64,000 nucleotides of DNA from assembly GCF_008692785.1 (NCBI RefSeq), contig NZ_VXJV01000009.1:62001-126000 (forward strand). The letters are read 5' to 3'. The translations under genes and the position numbers were made by a program. The notes under the pieces are model-generated. The model was not told the DNA's origin, searched no databases, and worked only from the letters and a program-made list of their open reading frames with translations. Positions 45,681-56,238 of this stretch are shown piece after piece (the stretch's first letter is position 1; every line of letters starts with the position of its first letter). The DNA is from Salmonella enterica subsp. diarizonae. Its GTDB lineage: Bacteria > Pseudomonadota > Gammaproteobacteria > Enterobacterales > Enterobacteriaceae.

Positions 45681-46523
45681 TTATCGCCCCCGCAGCCCGG
45701 CCGCCAGACGTTTGCTATTACGCACGGAGAGCAACGTCAGCAACGTGCGCCAGGTCATTCGCTTATTGCGAATTTGATACAGCGTAAAAAGCTGGTATTT
45801 TTTGCTGGCGCGATCGAATTTATCTTTGTGCTTACGATAAAAATGGAAATAGCCGGAGAATTTTTTCGGCGAAGAGGTAATCTGCATCTCGCCGTGGTTG
45901 ATATGTAAAATTTGCGTCGCCTCTTCGACTTTCCACGGTTCGCCATACTCCACCACCATGCGCAGAAAAATGTCGTAATCCTGCGCCGCCTTGAGTTCGG
46001 TATCGAACAAACACGCTTTGAAACGCCAGGCCCAGGTAAAAACCTGATTACCAATAATATTGCGCTTGTAGAACAAGCGGCGTGAATAAGGGGATTTCGG
46101 ATACAGCGGCAGACTGGCAGGCTGAGAGTAGACCTCGCCCTCGCACACATAGTCGTTGGCATACAAAAAGGCGTGCGTAGTCAACTGATGCTTATGGGCC
46201 AGAAACACGCTCAGACGGTTTGGCGTCCATTCATCGTCATCATCAATACCGGTAATGTAGTGGCCTTGCGCCTGCATAATGGCCTGGTTGCGTACCGCGC
46301 AGGCGCCGGTATTCCTGGCGTTATGGGTATAACGGACGCGCGAGTCGTTCAGCTCCTCAACAAATTGTTGTAGCTGCTGATAAGACGAGGAGCAATCATC
46401 CACGATGATCATCTCCCAGTGGCGGTAGTCCTGACGTAGTACTGATTTAATCGCCCGGATAGCCAACTGCTGCCTGTTCCAGGTTGGCATATAAATTGAG
46501 ATCAGCGGATTGTCTGTTGTCAT
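45681..46523 (-). CDS. wcaA: Colanic acid glycosyltransferase WcaA
   Basis: The 280-residue GT2-family protein starts MTTDNPLISIYMPTWNRQQL. It has the nucleotide-binding IIVDDCSSSYQQLQQ and the DxD motif GIDDDDEWTPNRL. In current models it transfers glucuronate from the Ugd product. The open frame runs further upstream over a REP element, so 46523 is the start. Confidence 0.94.
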   Translation of the reverse strand: MTTDNPLISIYMPTWNRQQLAIRAIKSVLRQDYRHWEMIIVDDCSSSYQQLQQFVEELNDSRVRYTHNARNTGACAVRNQAIMQAQGHYITGIDDDDEWTPNRLSVFLAHKHQLTTHAFLYANDYVCEGEVYSQPASLPLYPKSPYSRRLFYKRNIIGNQVFTWAWRFKACLFDTELKAAQDYDIFLRMVVEYGEPWKVEEATQILHINHGEMQITSSPKKFSGYFHFYRKHKDKFDRASKKYQLFTLYQIRNKRMTWRTLLTLLSVRNSKRLAAGLRGR

Positions 46524-46544
46524 GCTTGTTCCCCAGATAGTTTT

Positions 46545-46602
46545 GCCGCATGGCGCTGTGCTTATCCGGCCTACAGTCGCAGGCCGCGCCATCCGGCACG
46601 CC
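46545..46602. repeat. REP element between wzc and wcaA
   Basis: GCCGCATGGCGCTGTGCTTA, TCCGGCCTACAG, and an inverted GCCATCCGGCACGCC form a REP pair in the 86-base gap. In this place it could separate the stable wza-wzb-wzc message from the wca genes. Confidence 0.8.
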
Positions 46603-46609
46603 TTATTTT

Positions 46610-48769
46610 TTATTTGGAATCTGACTGGTATTCATACTCGTAATAGCCATAATCCTGGTAGCCCGTCGCCCGGCGGAAAATGGAGTTGAGGATCACGCCT
46701 TTGACCTGAATGCCATTCTGTTCAAAACGGCTCAGACTGGTTTCCACCTCTTTTAAGGTGTTGACGGCATAACGCGCCACCATCAGCGTCGTCCCGACGT
46801 GACGACCCACAATCGCGGCGTCCGTCACAGCCAGAATCGGCGGCGTGTCGATTAATACCAGGTCGTAGTGGCTGCTTGCCCAGGCGATCAGCTCGCCGAA
46901 GCGCTCGCTCATCAGCAATTCCGATGGATTAGGCGGTACCTGGCCGCGCGGAATAAGATCAAAATTAGCGATCGCCGTGGGTTTCGCGCAGGAGGCTATC
47001 TCGCCTTTGCCCGCCAGAATGTCAGATAAGCCGTCCACGTTATTGGTGCCGAGCAGTTCATGGGTGTAGCCCTTGCGCATATCGCAGTCGATCAGTAATA
47101 CCCGTTTATGCGTCTGGCTGATGACGGCCGCCAGGTTGGCGCAAACAAAGGTTTTACCGATAGAGGGGCTGACGCCTGTGAGCATGAGTACATTATTTTG
47201 CGCCTGCATCATGGCGAAATGCAGGCTGGTGCGCAGGCTGCGAATCGCCTCAATCGCCAGATCGGTCGGATTGCCCACCGCCAGCAGTTGGCTCTGCTTG
47301 TAACGCTTAATCCCTTTAATGGTTTTGACGCTATCGCGCGCTTTTTGCCATTCCGACAGCGGAATACTGGCATAGACGCTGATCCCATGCTCCTCCAGCG
47401 CCTGCGGGCTTTCGATACCACGATTAAACAGCGAGCGCAGCAGCACGCCGACAATCGATAACATTAATCCCAGAATAATGCTGCCGAGAATAATCAACGC
47501 CTTTTTCGGCTTCAGCACACCCGGCTGGGTAATCGCCGGGTCAACGATGCGCACGTCGCCAACGGTGCTGGCTTCGGTGATTTTCAGCTCCTGCTGTTTA
47601 TTAAGCAGTTGCATATAGACCTGCTGGCCAGACTCCACATCGCGGGTCAAACGCACAATCTCCTGCTGGGTTTTCGGCATCGCCGTCACCCGCCCGTTCA
47701 GTTTGGCTTTTTCATCTTCCAGCGCTTTACGTTTTTCCAGCAGGGTGCGGTAAGCCGGATGCGCTTTGGTAAAGAGCTTGGAAATTTCCGCCTCTTTAAA
47801 CGTCAACTCATTCAACTGGGCGTCGATATTAACCATCGAATCGAGCACCGCCTTCGCTTCCAGCGGCAAATCCACCGAGTCTTTATCCTGGCGGAAAGCG
47901 TTTAGCTTGTTTTCCGCCACATCCAGACGGCTGCGGACTTCCGGCAACTGTTTTGCCAGAAACGCCAGGCTCTTCCCCGCCTCTTCAGATTTCCGCGCAA
48001 TATCCTGTTGCAGATAGTTACGGGTAATACTGTTGAGAATTTCACGAATTTGGTCGCGATCCTCTCCCGTGAACGTCAAACTCAGAACCCCGGTGTCTTT
48101 GCCGGTTTCCGTCACGGTGAGGTTATTTTGCAGATTATTAATCATGCCGAGCGTTGAGAATTTACTCACCGTAAATTCCGTATCAGGTCGGGCGTCAATC
48201 GCCTCTACCCGCATCGTCACACCGTCTTTATTGAGAGTCTGGCCCACAACGCTCTGCGCGCTAAATCCGCCGTCGCTGACCAACTGATAACGTTTGTCGC
48301 CCAGCACCTTAAGGGTGAAAATCTGTCCGCTCATCGTCTCTGGCCGGGTGAATGTTGTGACTTTCACCATTTCATTCTGACGCCCCATCAGCCGTTCCCA
48401 CCCGGCGCCGAACAGCGGAAAGGTGTTCTTGGCTACGGCAATATCCAGATCCAGATCGTCAACCGTCTTTCCCAACACCAGACGCGATCGGATTAACTGA
48501 ATTTCCGCATCGGAAGCCGGCGGCTTATTCGCTAATGCGCTGTTGATATCCTGTACCAACGAATTACCGGTGTTTTGTTCAATCTGCACCAGCGCATCGG
48601 CGCTATAAATAGGCGTGGCGAAGAGCGTATAAGTCATCGCACACAGCGCAAATATGGCCGTCGTTCCCAATACCCACCAACGCGCTTCAACCACCGTTCC
48701 GACCAGACGCCCGATATCGATTTCATCGCTACCCGTTGCCGCCGCAGATTGTTTTACTTTTTCTGTCAT
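46610..48769 (-). CDS. wzc: Tyrosine autokinase Wzc for colanic acid export
   Basis: Wzc is the inner-membrane polysaccharide co-polymerase and BY-kinase that works with the Wza channel. The 719-residue protein has a membrane helix near 30, a long periplasmic coiled-coil region, a second helix near 430 and a cytoplasmic kinase. Kinase motifs are Walker A TGVSPSIGKTFVCANLA, Walker A' LLIDCDMRKG and Walker B LVLIDTPP. The tail YQDYGYYEYEYQSDSK is the phosphorylated tyrosine cluster. It overlaps wzb by an ATGA. Confidence 0.97.
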   Translation of the reverse strand: MTEKVKQSAAATGSDEIDIGRLVGTVVEARWWVLGTTAIFALCAMTYTLFATPIYSADALVQIEQNTGNSLVQDINSALANKPPASDAEIQLIRSRLVLGKTVDDLDLDIAVAKNTFPLFGAGWERLMGRQNEMVKVTTFTRPETMSGQIFTLKVLGDKRYQLVSDGGFSAQSVVGQTLNKDGVTMRVEAIDARPDTEFTVSKFSTLGMINNLQNNLTVTETGKDTGVLSLTFTGEDRDQIREILNSITRNYLQQDIARKSEEAGKSLAFLAKQLPEVRSRLDVAENKLNAFRQDKDSVDLPLEAKAVLDSMVNIDAQLNELTFKEAEISKLFTKAHPAYRTLLEKRKALEDEKAKLNGRVTAMPKTQQEIVRLTRDVESGQQVYMQLLNKQQELKITEASTVGDVRIVDPAITQPGVLKPKKALIILGSIILGLMLSIVGVLLRSLFNRGIESPQALEEHGISVYASIPLSEWQKARDSVKTIKGIKRYKQSQLLAVGNPTDLAIEAIRSLRTSLHFAMMQAQNNVLMLTGVSPSIGKTFVCANLAAVISQTHKRVLLIDCDMRKGYTHELLGTNNVDGLSDILAGKGEIASCAKPTAIANFDLIPRGQVPPNPSELLMSERFGELIAWASSHYDLVLIDTPPILAVTDAAIVGRHVGTTLMVARYAVNTLKEVETSLSRFEQNGIQVKGVILNSIFRRATGYQDYGYYEYEYQSDSK

Positions 48770-49215
48770 GGTTTTCCCTGCTCTGCATTCAGTACCTGCG
48801 CCCACTGGCGGGCAGACCTTTCCAGTAATGTGTACACCGCCTCAAACGCATCGCGGCTTTTGCGATACGGGTCCGGTATTTCACGCTCGCTGTCCCAGTG
48901 ACCAAACAGCATTACCTTGCCGCGCATTTCCGGCGCAATGTCGCACAGGGCGGCGATGTGACGTTTCTCCATCGTCAGAATCAGGTCATATTCCCGGCAC
49001 AGACGCGCGGAAATTTGCCTTGCGCAGTGTTTTTCCAAAGACAGATCGTGGGCGCTCGCCACGCTCGCCGCCGCAGGATCGGCTCCTTTGCCGACCAGCG
49101 CGCCTAACCCGGCGGATGCAACCGTCAGCGAGGGATGAAAGCGCTTTAGCAAACGTTCAGCCGTCGGGGAACGGCAAACGTTCCCCACACAGACCACTAA
49201 AATTTTGTTAAACAT
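48766..49215 (-). CDS. wzb: Low-molecular-weight tyrosine phosphatase Wzb
   Basis: Wzb dephosphorylates Wzc, a cycle needed for colanic acid export. The 149-residue protein has the CX5R loop with Cys9 and Arg15 (VVCVGNVCRSPTAE) and the general-acid Asp in IPDPYRKS near residue 115. It lies 5 bases after wza. Confidence 0.97.
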   Translation of the reverse strand: MFNKILVVCVGNVCRSPTAERLLKRFHPSLTVASAGLGALVGKGADPAAASVASAHDLSLEKHCARQISARLCREYDLILTMEKRHIAALCDIAPEMRGKVMLFGHWDSEREIPDPYRKSRDAFEAVYTLLERSARQWAQVLNAEQGKP

Positions 49216-49220
49216 AACGA

Positions 49221-50360
49221 TTACCAGGAATGAATGTCGCTGGCCGTATCCGTCATATAACGGACACCGCTAATGGTCGGCAGCAACTGATTGATCAGAC
49301 GGTTCCAGCGAGCAACCGGCGCGGTCGTGACGTACACCACATCGTAAGGCTGAAGTCGGAATTCCGTCGCCATCACCAATGAAGTGGCGTCAGACATATC
49401 AAGCTGGTAGATATTGGCGATCTTGCCGCCACGCCCACCCTCGCCTTTCAACGGACGAATCACAAAGATGCCGCTGGCGTTGGAGGTGGTCAGATCGATG
49501 CCTTCCGCATTGCCTAATGCTTCGGTGAGCGTCATGCCGCTGAAGTCCATTTTGAGGGTGCTCTGTTTTTTCACTTCGCCCATCACAAAGACTTTCAGAT
49601 CGTCATTGCGCGGCACATACAGAATGTCGCCAGGGTAGAGCAAGCGGTTCTGGCTAAGATCGCCATTTTGCATCAGCGCCTGTAGCGAAATGCGTTGTTC
49701 TTTGCCGTTGTGCGTCAACACGACGTTGCGCCAGTCCGCCATATCGGTCAGGCCGCCCGCAGCGTTAATCGCATCCAGGACGGTTAGCGGTACGTTAGTA
49801 ATGGCCTGCTGGCCGGATTTGTTCACCTGGCCGGAGATATACGCTTTTTGCGAACGGAAAGCGGCAATATTGACATCCACCTGCGGGTCCGCGATGTACT
49901 TCGCTAAACGCCCGGTAATATCGCTGCGAATCTCTGACAAAGTTTTACCGACGACGCTAACCTTGCCGATGTAGGGATAAAACATGGTGCCGTCCGGCTG
50001 TACCCAGTTGCCGGTATCGCTTGAGCTACGGTACTGGCCTGCTGGCGTGGTCAATTCAGGGTGATCCCAGACGGTGACATTCAGCACATCGCCAGGCCCA
50101 ACGCGATACTGATAACTGGCGATCTCCTGGTCCAGCGACATATTCGGTTGCGCGACATTGGGCCGCGGGCGTAATTGCTCAACCAGCCGTGGCGTCAGCG
50201 GATACACATTGACCATCCGGTCGAGATCAAAATCAGCGTCTTGCTGTTTGATCACATCTTTCCCCATCGTAGACATATTGCTGCCCGGAAGTACTGTGCA
50301 GCCACTTATCAAGCTGAGTGACGCCAATAATGGCATCAATTTCATTTTGGATTTCATCAT
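49221..50360 (-). CDS. wza: Outer membrane polysaccharide export lipoprotein Wza
   Basis: Wza forms the octameric outer-membrane channel for colanic acid. The 379-residue precursor has a lipoprotein signal [20 protein letters not shown] with the lipidated Cys21. Mature domains follow the Wza plan: the PES domain near [20 protein letters not shown], two SLBB-type domains ([28 protein letters not shown]) and a C-terminal amphipathic helix for the outer-membrane barrel ([16 protein letters not shown]). It is the first gene of the operon. Confidence 0.97.
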   Translation of the reverse strand: MMKSKMKLMPLLASLSLISGCTVLPGSNMSTMGKDVIKQQDADFDLDRMVNVYPLTPRLVEQLRPRPNVAQPNMSLDQEIASYQYRVGPGDVLNVTVWDHPELTTPAGQYRSSSDTGNWVQPDGTMFYPYIGKVSVVGKTLSEIRSDITGRLAKYIADPQVDVNIAAFRSQKAYISGQVNKSGQQAITNVPLTVLDAINAAGGLTDMADWRNVVLTHNGKEQRISLQALMQNGDLSQNRLLYPGDILYVPRNDDLKVFVMGEVKKQSTLKMDFSGMTLTEALGNAEGIDLTTSNASGIFVIRPLKGEGGRGGKIANIYQLDMSDATSLVMATEFRLQPYDVVYVTTAPVARWNRLINQLLPTISGVRYMTDTASDIHSW

Positions 50361-50538
50361 TGATTATTTATCACTTTGGCAGAGTAATTATCCTGTGCAA
50401 TTTAAATAGCGGCTTCGTCCGTGCACATTTACCTTGCAGTTAATGGAAGCGAAAATTAACTGGCATCATTCTGAAAAAAAATCAATTCATCCGCAGGCTA
50501 TTGACAGAATAACAAAGGCTTATATTCAGGCTTTCAGG

Positions 50539-50577
50539 CACGCTACCGCCCCTGGCTTCTTAGCTACCAATGCACTG
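50539..50577 (-). promoter_or_regulatory. JUMPstart with ops element, colanic acid operon
   Basis: The minus strand reads CAGTGCATTGGTAGCTAAGA AGCCAGGGGCGGTAGCGTG, with the ops core at 50550-50539. It is nearly the same as the O-antigen copy at 26394-26432. RfaH recruited here would carry polymerase through the roughly 23-kb operon. Confidence 0.96.
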
Positions 50578-50849
50578 ATTATTTTAAATTTTTGCACTTC
50601 CCTCCGATTTCATCCTCATTCAGATAAAAATCTTCAGCGAAATAAAGGTTACGTATTAATAGTTTTCTTGATGTCGTGACAGGATATTTAAGAGCGCTAC
50701 CTTAATCCTGCAAGAATTGTTGCAGCTAACCTAATGACAGGCAAGGTAACAAACCGCCATTCTATATTTTTAAGATTAATATTAAATGAATTAACAGATA
50801 ATTTTAGGATTTTATTGATGTTGACAATATTTATTTACCTCACCCTACC

Positions 50850-50863
50850 TACGATATTTCCTA
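50850..50863 (-). promoter_or_regulatory. Candidate RcsAB box of the wza promoter
   Basis: TACGATATTTCCTA on the + strand matches 10 of 14 positions of the RcsAB consensus TAAGAATATTCCTA, with the invariant TTCCTA half kept. It lies about 490 bases upstream of wza, compatible with a promoter near 50800 and the known long leader. Colanic acid control by RcsA/RcsB is established, but this exact site is my proposal. Confidence 0.5.
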
Positions 50864-51033
50864 AATATATTTTTAATATTATTTAGTTTCTGACAGAAAC
50901 ATTACGGCTATTTTAAAGTTATTTTATAGCCCCATAACAAAGAGAAATTGCTCTGCGGCATTGCATTTTCCCGCCGTATTATCCATGATCGAATTGTGAC
51001 AATTGTCATATTACAGAAGGTATTGCTCTTACT

Positions 51034-52614
51034 ATGGAATGGATTGCCGATCCGTCAATCTGGGCCGGACTAGTAACGTTAATCGTTATCGAACTTGTTC
51101 TCGGCATTGATAACCTGGTCTTTATTGCCATCCTCGCTGAAAAACTACCGCCGGGGCAGCGCGACCGCGCGCGCATTACCGGCCTGATACTGGCGATGAT
51201 CATGCGCCTGCTGCTGCTGGCGTCAATCTCGTGGCTGGTCACCTTGACTAAGCCGTTCTTTAGCGTACAGGCGTTAAGCTTCAGCGCCCGCGATCTGATT
51301 ATGCTGTTCGGCGGCTTCTTCCTGCTCTTTAAAGCCACCATGGAGCTCAACGAGCGGCTGGAAGGGAAAGATAGTGCTAACCCTACCCAGCGTAAGGGGG
51401 CGAAATTCTGGGCGGTGGTCGCGCAAATCGTGGTGCTGGACGCTATCTTTTCTCTCGACTCCGTGATTACCGCCGTGGGGATGGTCGATCACCTGGCAGT
51501 CATGATGGCGGCAGTGATAATCGCCATTAGCCTGATGCTGCTCGCCAGCAAGTCACTGACCCGGTTTGTGAACAACCATCCGACCATTGTGATTTTGTGT
51601 CTTAGCTTCCTGCTGATGATCGGCTTTAGTCTGGTGGCGGAAGGGTTTGGCTTCCATATTCCGAAAGGGTATCTGTACGCCGCTATCGGCTTCTCGGTGA
51701 TGATCGAGGCGCTCAACCAATTGGCTATTTTTAACCGCCGCCGTTTTCTTTCCGCTAACCATACGCTGCGCCAGCGCACAGCGGAAGCCGTGATGCGTCT
51801 GATTAGCGGTAAAAAAGAGGATGCCGAACTGGATGCGGAAACCGCCGCGATGCTGGCAGACCATGACGACAGCCAGATTTTTAATCCGCAGGAGCGCAGG
51901 ATGATTGAGCGGGTGCTGAATCTCAACCAGCGCACCGTGAGTAGCATCATGACATCACGTCACGATATCGAGCATATCGATCTCAACGCGCCGGAAGCGG
52001 AAATCCGCGCTCTGCTGGAAAAGAACCAGCATACGCGTCTGGTCGTGACCGGTGAAAATGACCAGGAAGATTTACTCGGCGTCGTCCACGTCATCGATCT
52101 GTTGCAACAATCGCTGCGCGGCGAACCGCTCAACCTGCGGGCTCTGATTCGCCAACCGCTGGTTTTCCCGGAAGTATTGCCTCTGCTGCCTGCGCTGGAG
52201 CAGTTCCGTAACGCCAGAACCCATTTTGCCTTTGTCGTAGATGAGTTTGGCTCGGTTGAAGGCATTGTGACATTAAGCGATGTCATGGAGACTATCGCCG
52301 GTAATTTGCCGAATGAAGCCGAGGAAATTGACGCCCGCCACGATATTCAGAAGAACCCGGATGGTTCCTGGACGGCAAACGGCCATATGCCGCTGGAGGA
52401 TTTGGTGCAGTACGTGCCGCTACCGCTGGATGAAAAACGGGAATATCATACGATTGCCGGTTTATTAATGGAATATTTGCAGCGCATACCGAAAACCGGT
52501 GAAGAGGTTCAGGTGGGCAATTATTTGCTGAAAACATTGCAGGTAGAAAGCCATCGTGTGCAGAAAGTGCAGTTAATTCCGCTGCATAACGATGAGCCAG
52601 AATACGAGGTGTAA
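51034..52614 (+). CDS. yegH: TerC-family membrane protein with CBS and CorC domains, YegH
   Basis: The 526-residue inner-membrane protein has a TerC-type domain (about residues 1-230) starting [20 protein letters not shown]. It has the acidic [16 protein letters not shown] and [17 protein letters not shown] motifs, then a CBS pair (about 300-430, [20 protein letters not shown]) and a CorC/HlyC-type C-terminal domain. It is one of several paralogues (YoaE, AlxA types); a metal-ion transport role is likely but not shown. It is transcribed divergently from wza. Confidence 0.93.
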   Translation: MEWIADPSIWAGLVTLIVIELVLGIDNLVFIAILAEKLPPGQRDRARITGLILAMIMRLLLLASISWLVTLTKPFFSVQALSFSARDLIMLFGGFFLLFKATMELNERLEGKDSANPTQRKGAKFWAVVAQIVVLDAIFSLDSVITAVGMVDHLAVMMAAVIIAISLMLLASKSLTRFVNNHPTIVILCLSFLLMIGFSLVAEGFGFHIPKGYLYAAIGFSVMIEALNQLAIFNRRRFLSANHTLRQRTAEAVMRLISGKKEDAELDAETAAMLADHDDSQIFNPQERRMIERVLNLNQRTVSSIMTSRHDIEHIDLNAPEAEIRALLEKNQHTRLVVTGENDQEDLLGVVHVIDLLQQSLRGEPLNLRALIRQPLVFPEVLPLLPALEQFRNARTHFAFVVDEFGSVEGIVTLSDVMETIAGNLPNEAEEIDARHDIQKNPDGSWTANGHMPLEDLVQYVPLPLDEKREYHTIAGLLMEYLQRIPKTGEEVQVGNYLLKTLQVESHRVQKVQLIPLHNDEPEYEV

Positions 52615-52639
52615 CGCCTGTTCACCTGTCCCGGCCTAC

Positions 52640-52684
52640 TTGCCAGGTAGGCCGGAAGCGCGTTAGCGTCGACATCCGGCACTC
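52640..52684. repeat. REP element between yegH and asmA
   Basis: GTAGGCCGGAAGCGCGTTAG followed by CGTCGACATCCGGCA is a REP sequence between the convergent yegH and asmA. A nearby GGCCTACTTGCCAGGTAGGCC palindrome (52633-52653) may serve as a terminator stem. Confidence 0.8.
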
Positions 52685-52699
52685 CCCTTTGGCCAAAAA

Positions 52700-54556
52700 C
52701 TACAGCTTATCCAGCAGCTTCTTCACATCTTTACCGTTGCGGGTATCTTTATTGCGATCCGCCCAGTCGCTGAGCCGACGCTTCGCTTCATCCTGCAAAT
52801 GCTTACGTAATAACTGATCAACTTGCAGGGTGTAGTTCAGTTCCTGCCACTTGCCATAGACGCGCAACGGCACCGGCGTCTCTTTCAGGAAGGTGATCAG
52901 GTTGCTATCGCCGTTCCAGCCGCCCAGCACACGCAGATTAAATTGCGTATCGCAGCTCTGCTTAACCAGGTCCAGAGTTCCACTGCCGGTTAACGCCAGC
53001 ATAGAAGATTGCCCGGACATATCGTCGAGCCTCAGCGTGCCCTTGTTGAGCATCAGATTGGTCGTGAAGCGGTCCAGTCGGGTCGCGTTGTCCATATTTT
53101 CCTGCGACTGCTGCGCGTCGCCGCCGCTTCGCTCTACGGCCTGCTGCACCAGTTGCTGGAAATTCATTCCTTCGAGTCGCGTATTGCTCATATCAACATG
53201 CGCTTTTCCCTTCCAGTTGTGGCGAAATGCCTCCGCGTCAATATCTGCCCCGGAGAAATCGCCAACCAGCGACATTTTACCGGTCAGGCTAATCGGATAA
53301 TTAAAGGCTTTCAGGATAGTTCCAATCTCAACATGGTTGAGGCGAGGATGGAATATGATGCGCGGACTGGCGGTGCGGGCATCCAGCGTGCCGGGCAGCG
53401 ACATCTGTCCGTCGGCCAGCTTCCCCTGTAACTCGGTGATATCCAGCAATCCGGCCTGATTAGACATCTTCGTCGAAACCTGGGTAAAGTCCATTCCCCG
53501 CCAGCGAACTGAATCCGCCTGCAAAGAAATCACCGCCGTAAAGCTTTGCAACCCCTGATAAGGCGGCGCATCAACACGCGATGCGATAACTGGCCTGGTC
53601 AGGGGGAGCGTATTTTGCCCCTGCGACGTCGCGCCGTTCGTCTGTGCCACGGTGTTATGATGCGGCAACAGGTTATCCAGATTAAGTCTGCCGGACTGGA
53701 GGTCAATTTGCCATTCCGGCCGCTCCGCCAGTGTCACCTGAACGTGCCCGGTCAGAGAACTGTCATTCGCCGTTAAATTTAAGTGATTAAATGAAAGGCG
53801 TTTTTGCGCCTCCTGCCACTGCGCCTGAAATTGTCCTTGCCCCTCAATCCCCTGCGCCGGTAGATCCGCGCCCTGCAATTGCCAGCGCAGTTGTTCAATA
53901 CCGGCGGTTAAATTATGCGGATAATCGGAAGCATCCACCGTTCCGCTGAACGATAACGCAAGATCCCGCTGATCGCGATTCACGCGTCCCGAAAAATCAA
54001 ACGTGCCGCGATGTTCGGCATCTTGTTCCATATTCAGATGAATATCGCGCACCGTGACCTGTTCATCATTTTCATGCTGAAAAACCAGCACGCTGTCGGC
54101 AACACGCAGGCTACGAATATCAAACGACCAGCCGCGATCTTCCGCTACGTCCGGCAATGTATTGTCTTTCGGCGCGACTGGCGCATCATCACTGCGTACC
54201 GCTTCCGTTTGCGGCGTCAGTTGTATCACCCCGCCTTTCAGCATAACCTGCTTAACATGAAGCTGATGGCTCAATAGCGGCCATAAAGCGACGTCCAGGC
54301 GCATATTGTCAGCCCGCACCAGCGGTTCGCTGGCACCTTGCGCCGTCAGCGTCATTCGCCCGGAAAGGATGCTGAGCTGCGGCCATACGTGCCAGCGCAA
54401 CGGCCCGTCCAGTTGCAACTGATACCCACTACGCGCGGCAACCTGCTGCACCATGTAGGCGCGGAAATCATTCGGATTGACCAACAATACCAACGCAGAA
54501 AACCCGGCCACCAGCACGACCAGGAGAATCATCAGCGTCGTCAGAAATCGTCTCAT
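52700..54556 (-). CDS. asmA: AsmA, inner-membrane-anchored periplasmic protein
   Basis: The 618-residue protein begins with a signal-anchor helix (MRRFLTTLMILLVVLVAGFSALVLL). It has a long periplasmic region of beta-rich AsmA/chorein-like repeats, ending DRNKDTRNGKDVKKLLDKL. AsmA-like proteins bridge the envelope and are implicated in phospholipid delivery to the outer membrane. E. coli AsmA was found as a suppressor of OmpF assembly mutants. It lies downstream of dcd on the same strand with a 38-base gap. Confidence 0.96.
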   Translation of the reverse strand: MRRFLTTLMILLVVLVAGFSALVLLVNPNDFRAYMVQQVAARSGYQLQLDGPLRWHVWPQLSILSGRMTLTAQGASEPLVRADNMRLDVALWPLLSHQLHVKQVMLKGGVIQLTPQTEAVRSDDAPVAPKDNTLPDVAEDRGWSFDIRSLRVADSVLVFQHENDEQVTVRDIHLNMEQDAEHRGTFDFSGRVNRDQRDLALSFSGTVDASDYPHNLTAGIEQLRWQLQGADLPAQGIEGQGQFQAQWQEAQKRLSFNHLNLTANDSSLTGHVQVTLAERPEWQIDLQSGRLNLDNLLPHHNTVAQTNGATSQGQNTLPLTRPVIASRVDAPPYQGLQSFTAVISLQADSVRWRGMDFTQVSTKMSNQAGLLDITELQGKLADGQMSLPGTLDARTASPRIIFHPRLNHVEIGTILKAFNYPISLTGKMSLVGDFSGADIDAEAFRHNWKGKAHVDMSNTRLEGMNFQQLVQQAVERSGGDAQQSQENMDNATRLDRFTTNLMLNKGTLRLDDMSGQSSMLALTGSGTLDLVKQSCDTQFNLRVLGGWNGDSNLITFLKETPVPLRVYGKWQELNYTLQVDQLLRKHLQDEAKRRLSDWADRNKDTRNGKDVKKLLDKL

Positions 54557-54594
54557 GCTACCCTCAATGGACCGGCAGTATTGCGCCGAATGGC

Positions 54595-55176
54595 TCAGTC
54601 TTTATCAATCCGGCTGGCAACGGCGCCCTGCTGATCGCGATATTTGGCATCCTGACGGCGGTTATAAGGCCGCGCCGCCGGGCCGGACAGCGGCTCAAAG
54701 CTCAACGCGCCGATGAGCATACCCGGACGCAATGCCAGCGGCAGTTTCCCGGAGTTGTAAAACTCAAGCACAATGCAGCCCGACCAGCCTGGATCGATAC
54801 GGTGCGCCGTCACATGCACCATCAGCCCCAGACGCGCCAGCGAGGAACGACCATCCAGCCAGCCCACTAAATCCGGCGGCAGGGTAACAGACTCATAGGT
54901 TACGGCCAGCGCCAATTCGCCCGGATGCAGATAAAATGCCTCGCCGTCCGGCAAAACGATTTCATCGCTCATCACGCGATCCAGCGCCGCGCTCACTTCA
55001 TCTTTCGGCCCGCTCAGATCGATAAACGCCGCCGTATGACCACGGAAGGTTCGAAATTTATTGCCAAGACGTACATCGACCGTCGCGCCGTTAATGCGCT
55101 CTACGGGAGGTCGCGGGGTGATAGACAAACGGCCTTCATCCAGCCAGGCTTCAATATCTCGGTCGCATAAACGCAT
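54595..55176 (-). CDS. dcd: dCTP deaminase
   Basis: Dcd deaminates dCTP to dUTP, the main source of dUMP for thymidylate synthesis in enterics. The 193-residue homotrimeric enzyme has [21 protein letters not shown] with the catalytic region, and [17 protein letters not shown] with the conserved Glu. It lies between udk and asmA, all reading leftward. Confidence 0.98.
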   Translation of the reverse strand: MRLCDRDIEAWLDEGRLSITPRPPVERINGATVDVRLGNKFRTFRGHTAAFIDLSGPKDEVSAALDRVMSDEIVLPDGEAFYLHPGELALAVTYESVTLPPDLVGWLDGRSSLARLGLMVHVTAHRIDPGWSGCIVLEFYNSGKLPLALRPGMLIGALSFEPLSGPAARPYNRRQDAKYRDQQGAVASRIDKD

Positions 55177-55266
55177 GGCACTTTCTCCTTTCGCGCATCA
55201 AGCCCTTAAATCAAGCACATCAAGGGCTAACCAGGTTATCACTGAACGGTACACAATTCGCCAGAT

Positions 55267-55908
55267 TTATTCAAAGAACTGGCTGATTTTCGCTTTCAGA
55301 ATATCAATAGCGATGCGGTTTTTACCGCCGCGCGGCACGATAATATCCGCATATTGTTTGGAAGGCTCAATAAATTGCAGGAACATCGGACGCACCGTTT
55401 TCTGATATTGTGCCATCACCGAATCCATTGAGCGACCACGCTCGTTCACATCGCGTTTGATACGGCGCATCAAACAGATATCCAGCGGCGTATCGACAAA
55501 AATAGAGAAGTTCATCTCTTCACGCAAACGCGCGTCGGTCAGTAACAGAATACCTTCAAGAATAATCACTTTCTTCGGTTCTACGCGAACCGTTTCCTGC
55601 ATACGGGTATGCTCAACATAACTGTATACCGGTAATTCAATCGCCGAACCGCGCTTGAGCGCCTGGAGATGCTGAAATAGCAGGCTGTGATCCATCGCAT
55701 TCGGATGGTCATAGTTGGTTTTTACGCGTTCTTCCATCGACAGATGGCTTTGATCTTTGTAATAACTGTCTTCGGGAATAACGCCAATATGTTCGTCACC
55801 CACTTGTTCACGCAATTCGCGGTAAAGGGTACTGGCAATAAGACTTTTGCCGGAAGCCGATGCGCCAGCGATACCGATAATGACGCACTGATGAGACTGA
55901 TCAGTCAT
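55267..55908 (-). CDS. udk: Uridine/cytidine kinase
   Basis: Udk phosphorylates uridine or cytidine with GTP or ATP in pyrimidine salvage. The 213-residue protein has the Walker A motif [17 protein letters not shown], the [10 protein letters not shown] segment, and [17 protein letters not shown] as Walker B region. It is 90 bases upstream of dcd. Confidence 0.98.
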
Positions 55909-56238
55909 AAATTTAGCGACCTGATTAACCTGGATGTAAGGAAGGGGGGCGCCGAAACGCCAAACGCGGCAATTATAGGGATTTCAGCGGCGCGATACCA
56001 GTCCGGCGCTATACCACGGTTAATTTGTTGGCGGTGCATTCGACGTTGCGACGTAAAAGCGTTCAGTTTTAACGCGGACAGCGGATTTATCGACCCGTCT
56101 GGAGGAGTAATACGCCGGGAACCACAATTTATATCCAGCCAGCGTATAAATCATTACGCGTTTATACTAGCATAATCACAGAGTAAACTGACGCGTCCGG
56201 TATTCCGCGACGTTACCAGCGATTCGGATAGAGTGGTA
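55909..56238. other. Intergenic region between udk and yegE
   Basis: These 330 bases separate the divergent udk and yegE. I see no gene, no strong hairpin-T-run and no known repeat. Promoters for both genes must lie here; the minus-strand CTATAATTG at 55971-55979 is a fair -10-like element for udk, but I would not assign it firmly. Confidence 0.6.

Larger units (their letters stand above)
50361..51033. other. Long regulatory region between wza and yegH
   Basis: These 673 bases have no convincing gene; an 81-codon frame at 50434-50679 overlaps the JUMPstart and is rejected. The region is AT-rich and drives wza leftward and yegH rightward. It contains the JUMPstart/ops element about 180 bases before wza and a candidate RcsAB box near 50850. 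The wza leader is thus several hundred bases long. Confidence 0.8.

Noticed and set aside
50434..50679. 81-codon frame upstream of wza on the + strand
   Set aside because: It covers the JUMPstart element and untranslated leader and has no protein-like composition.
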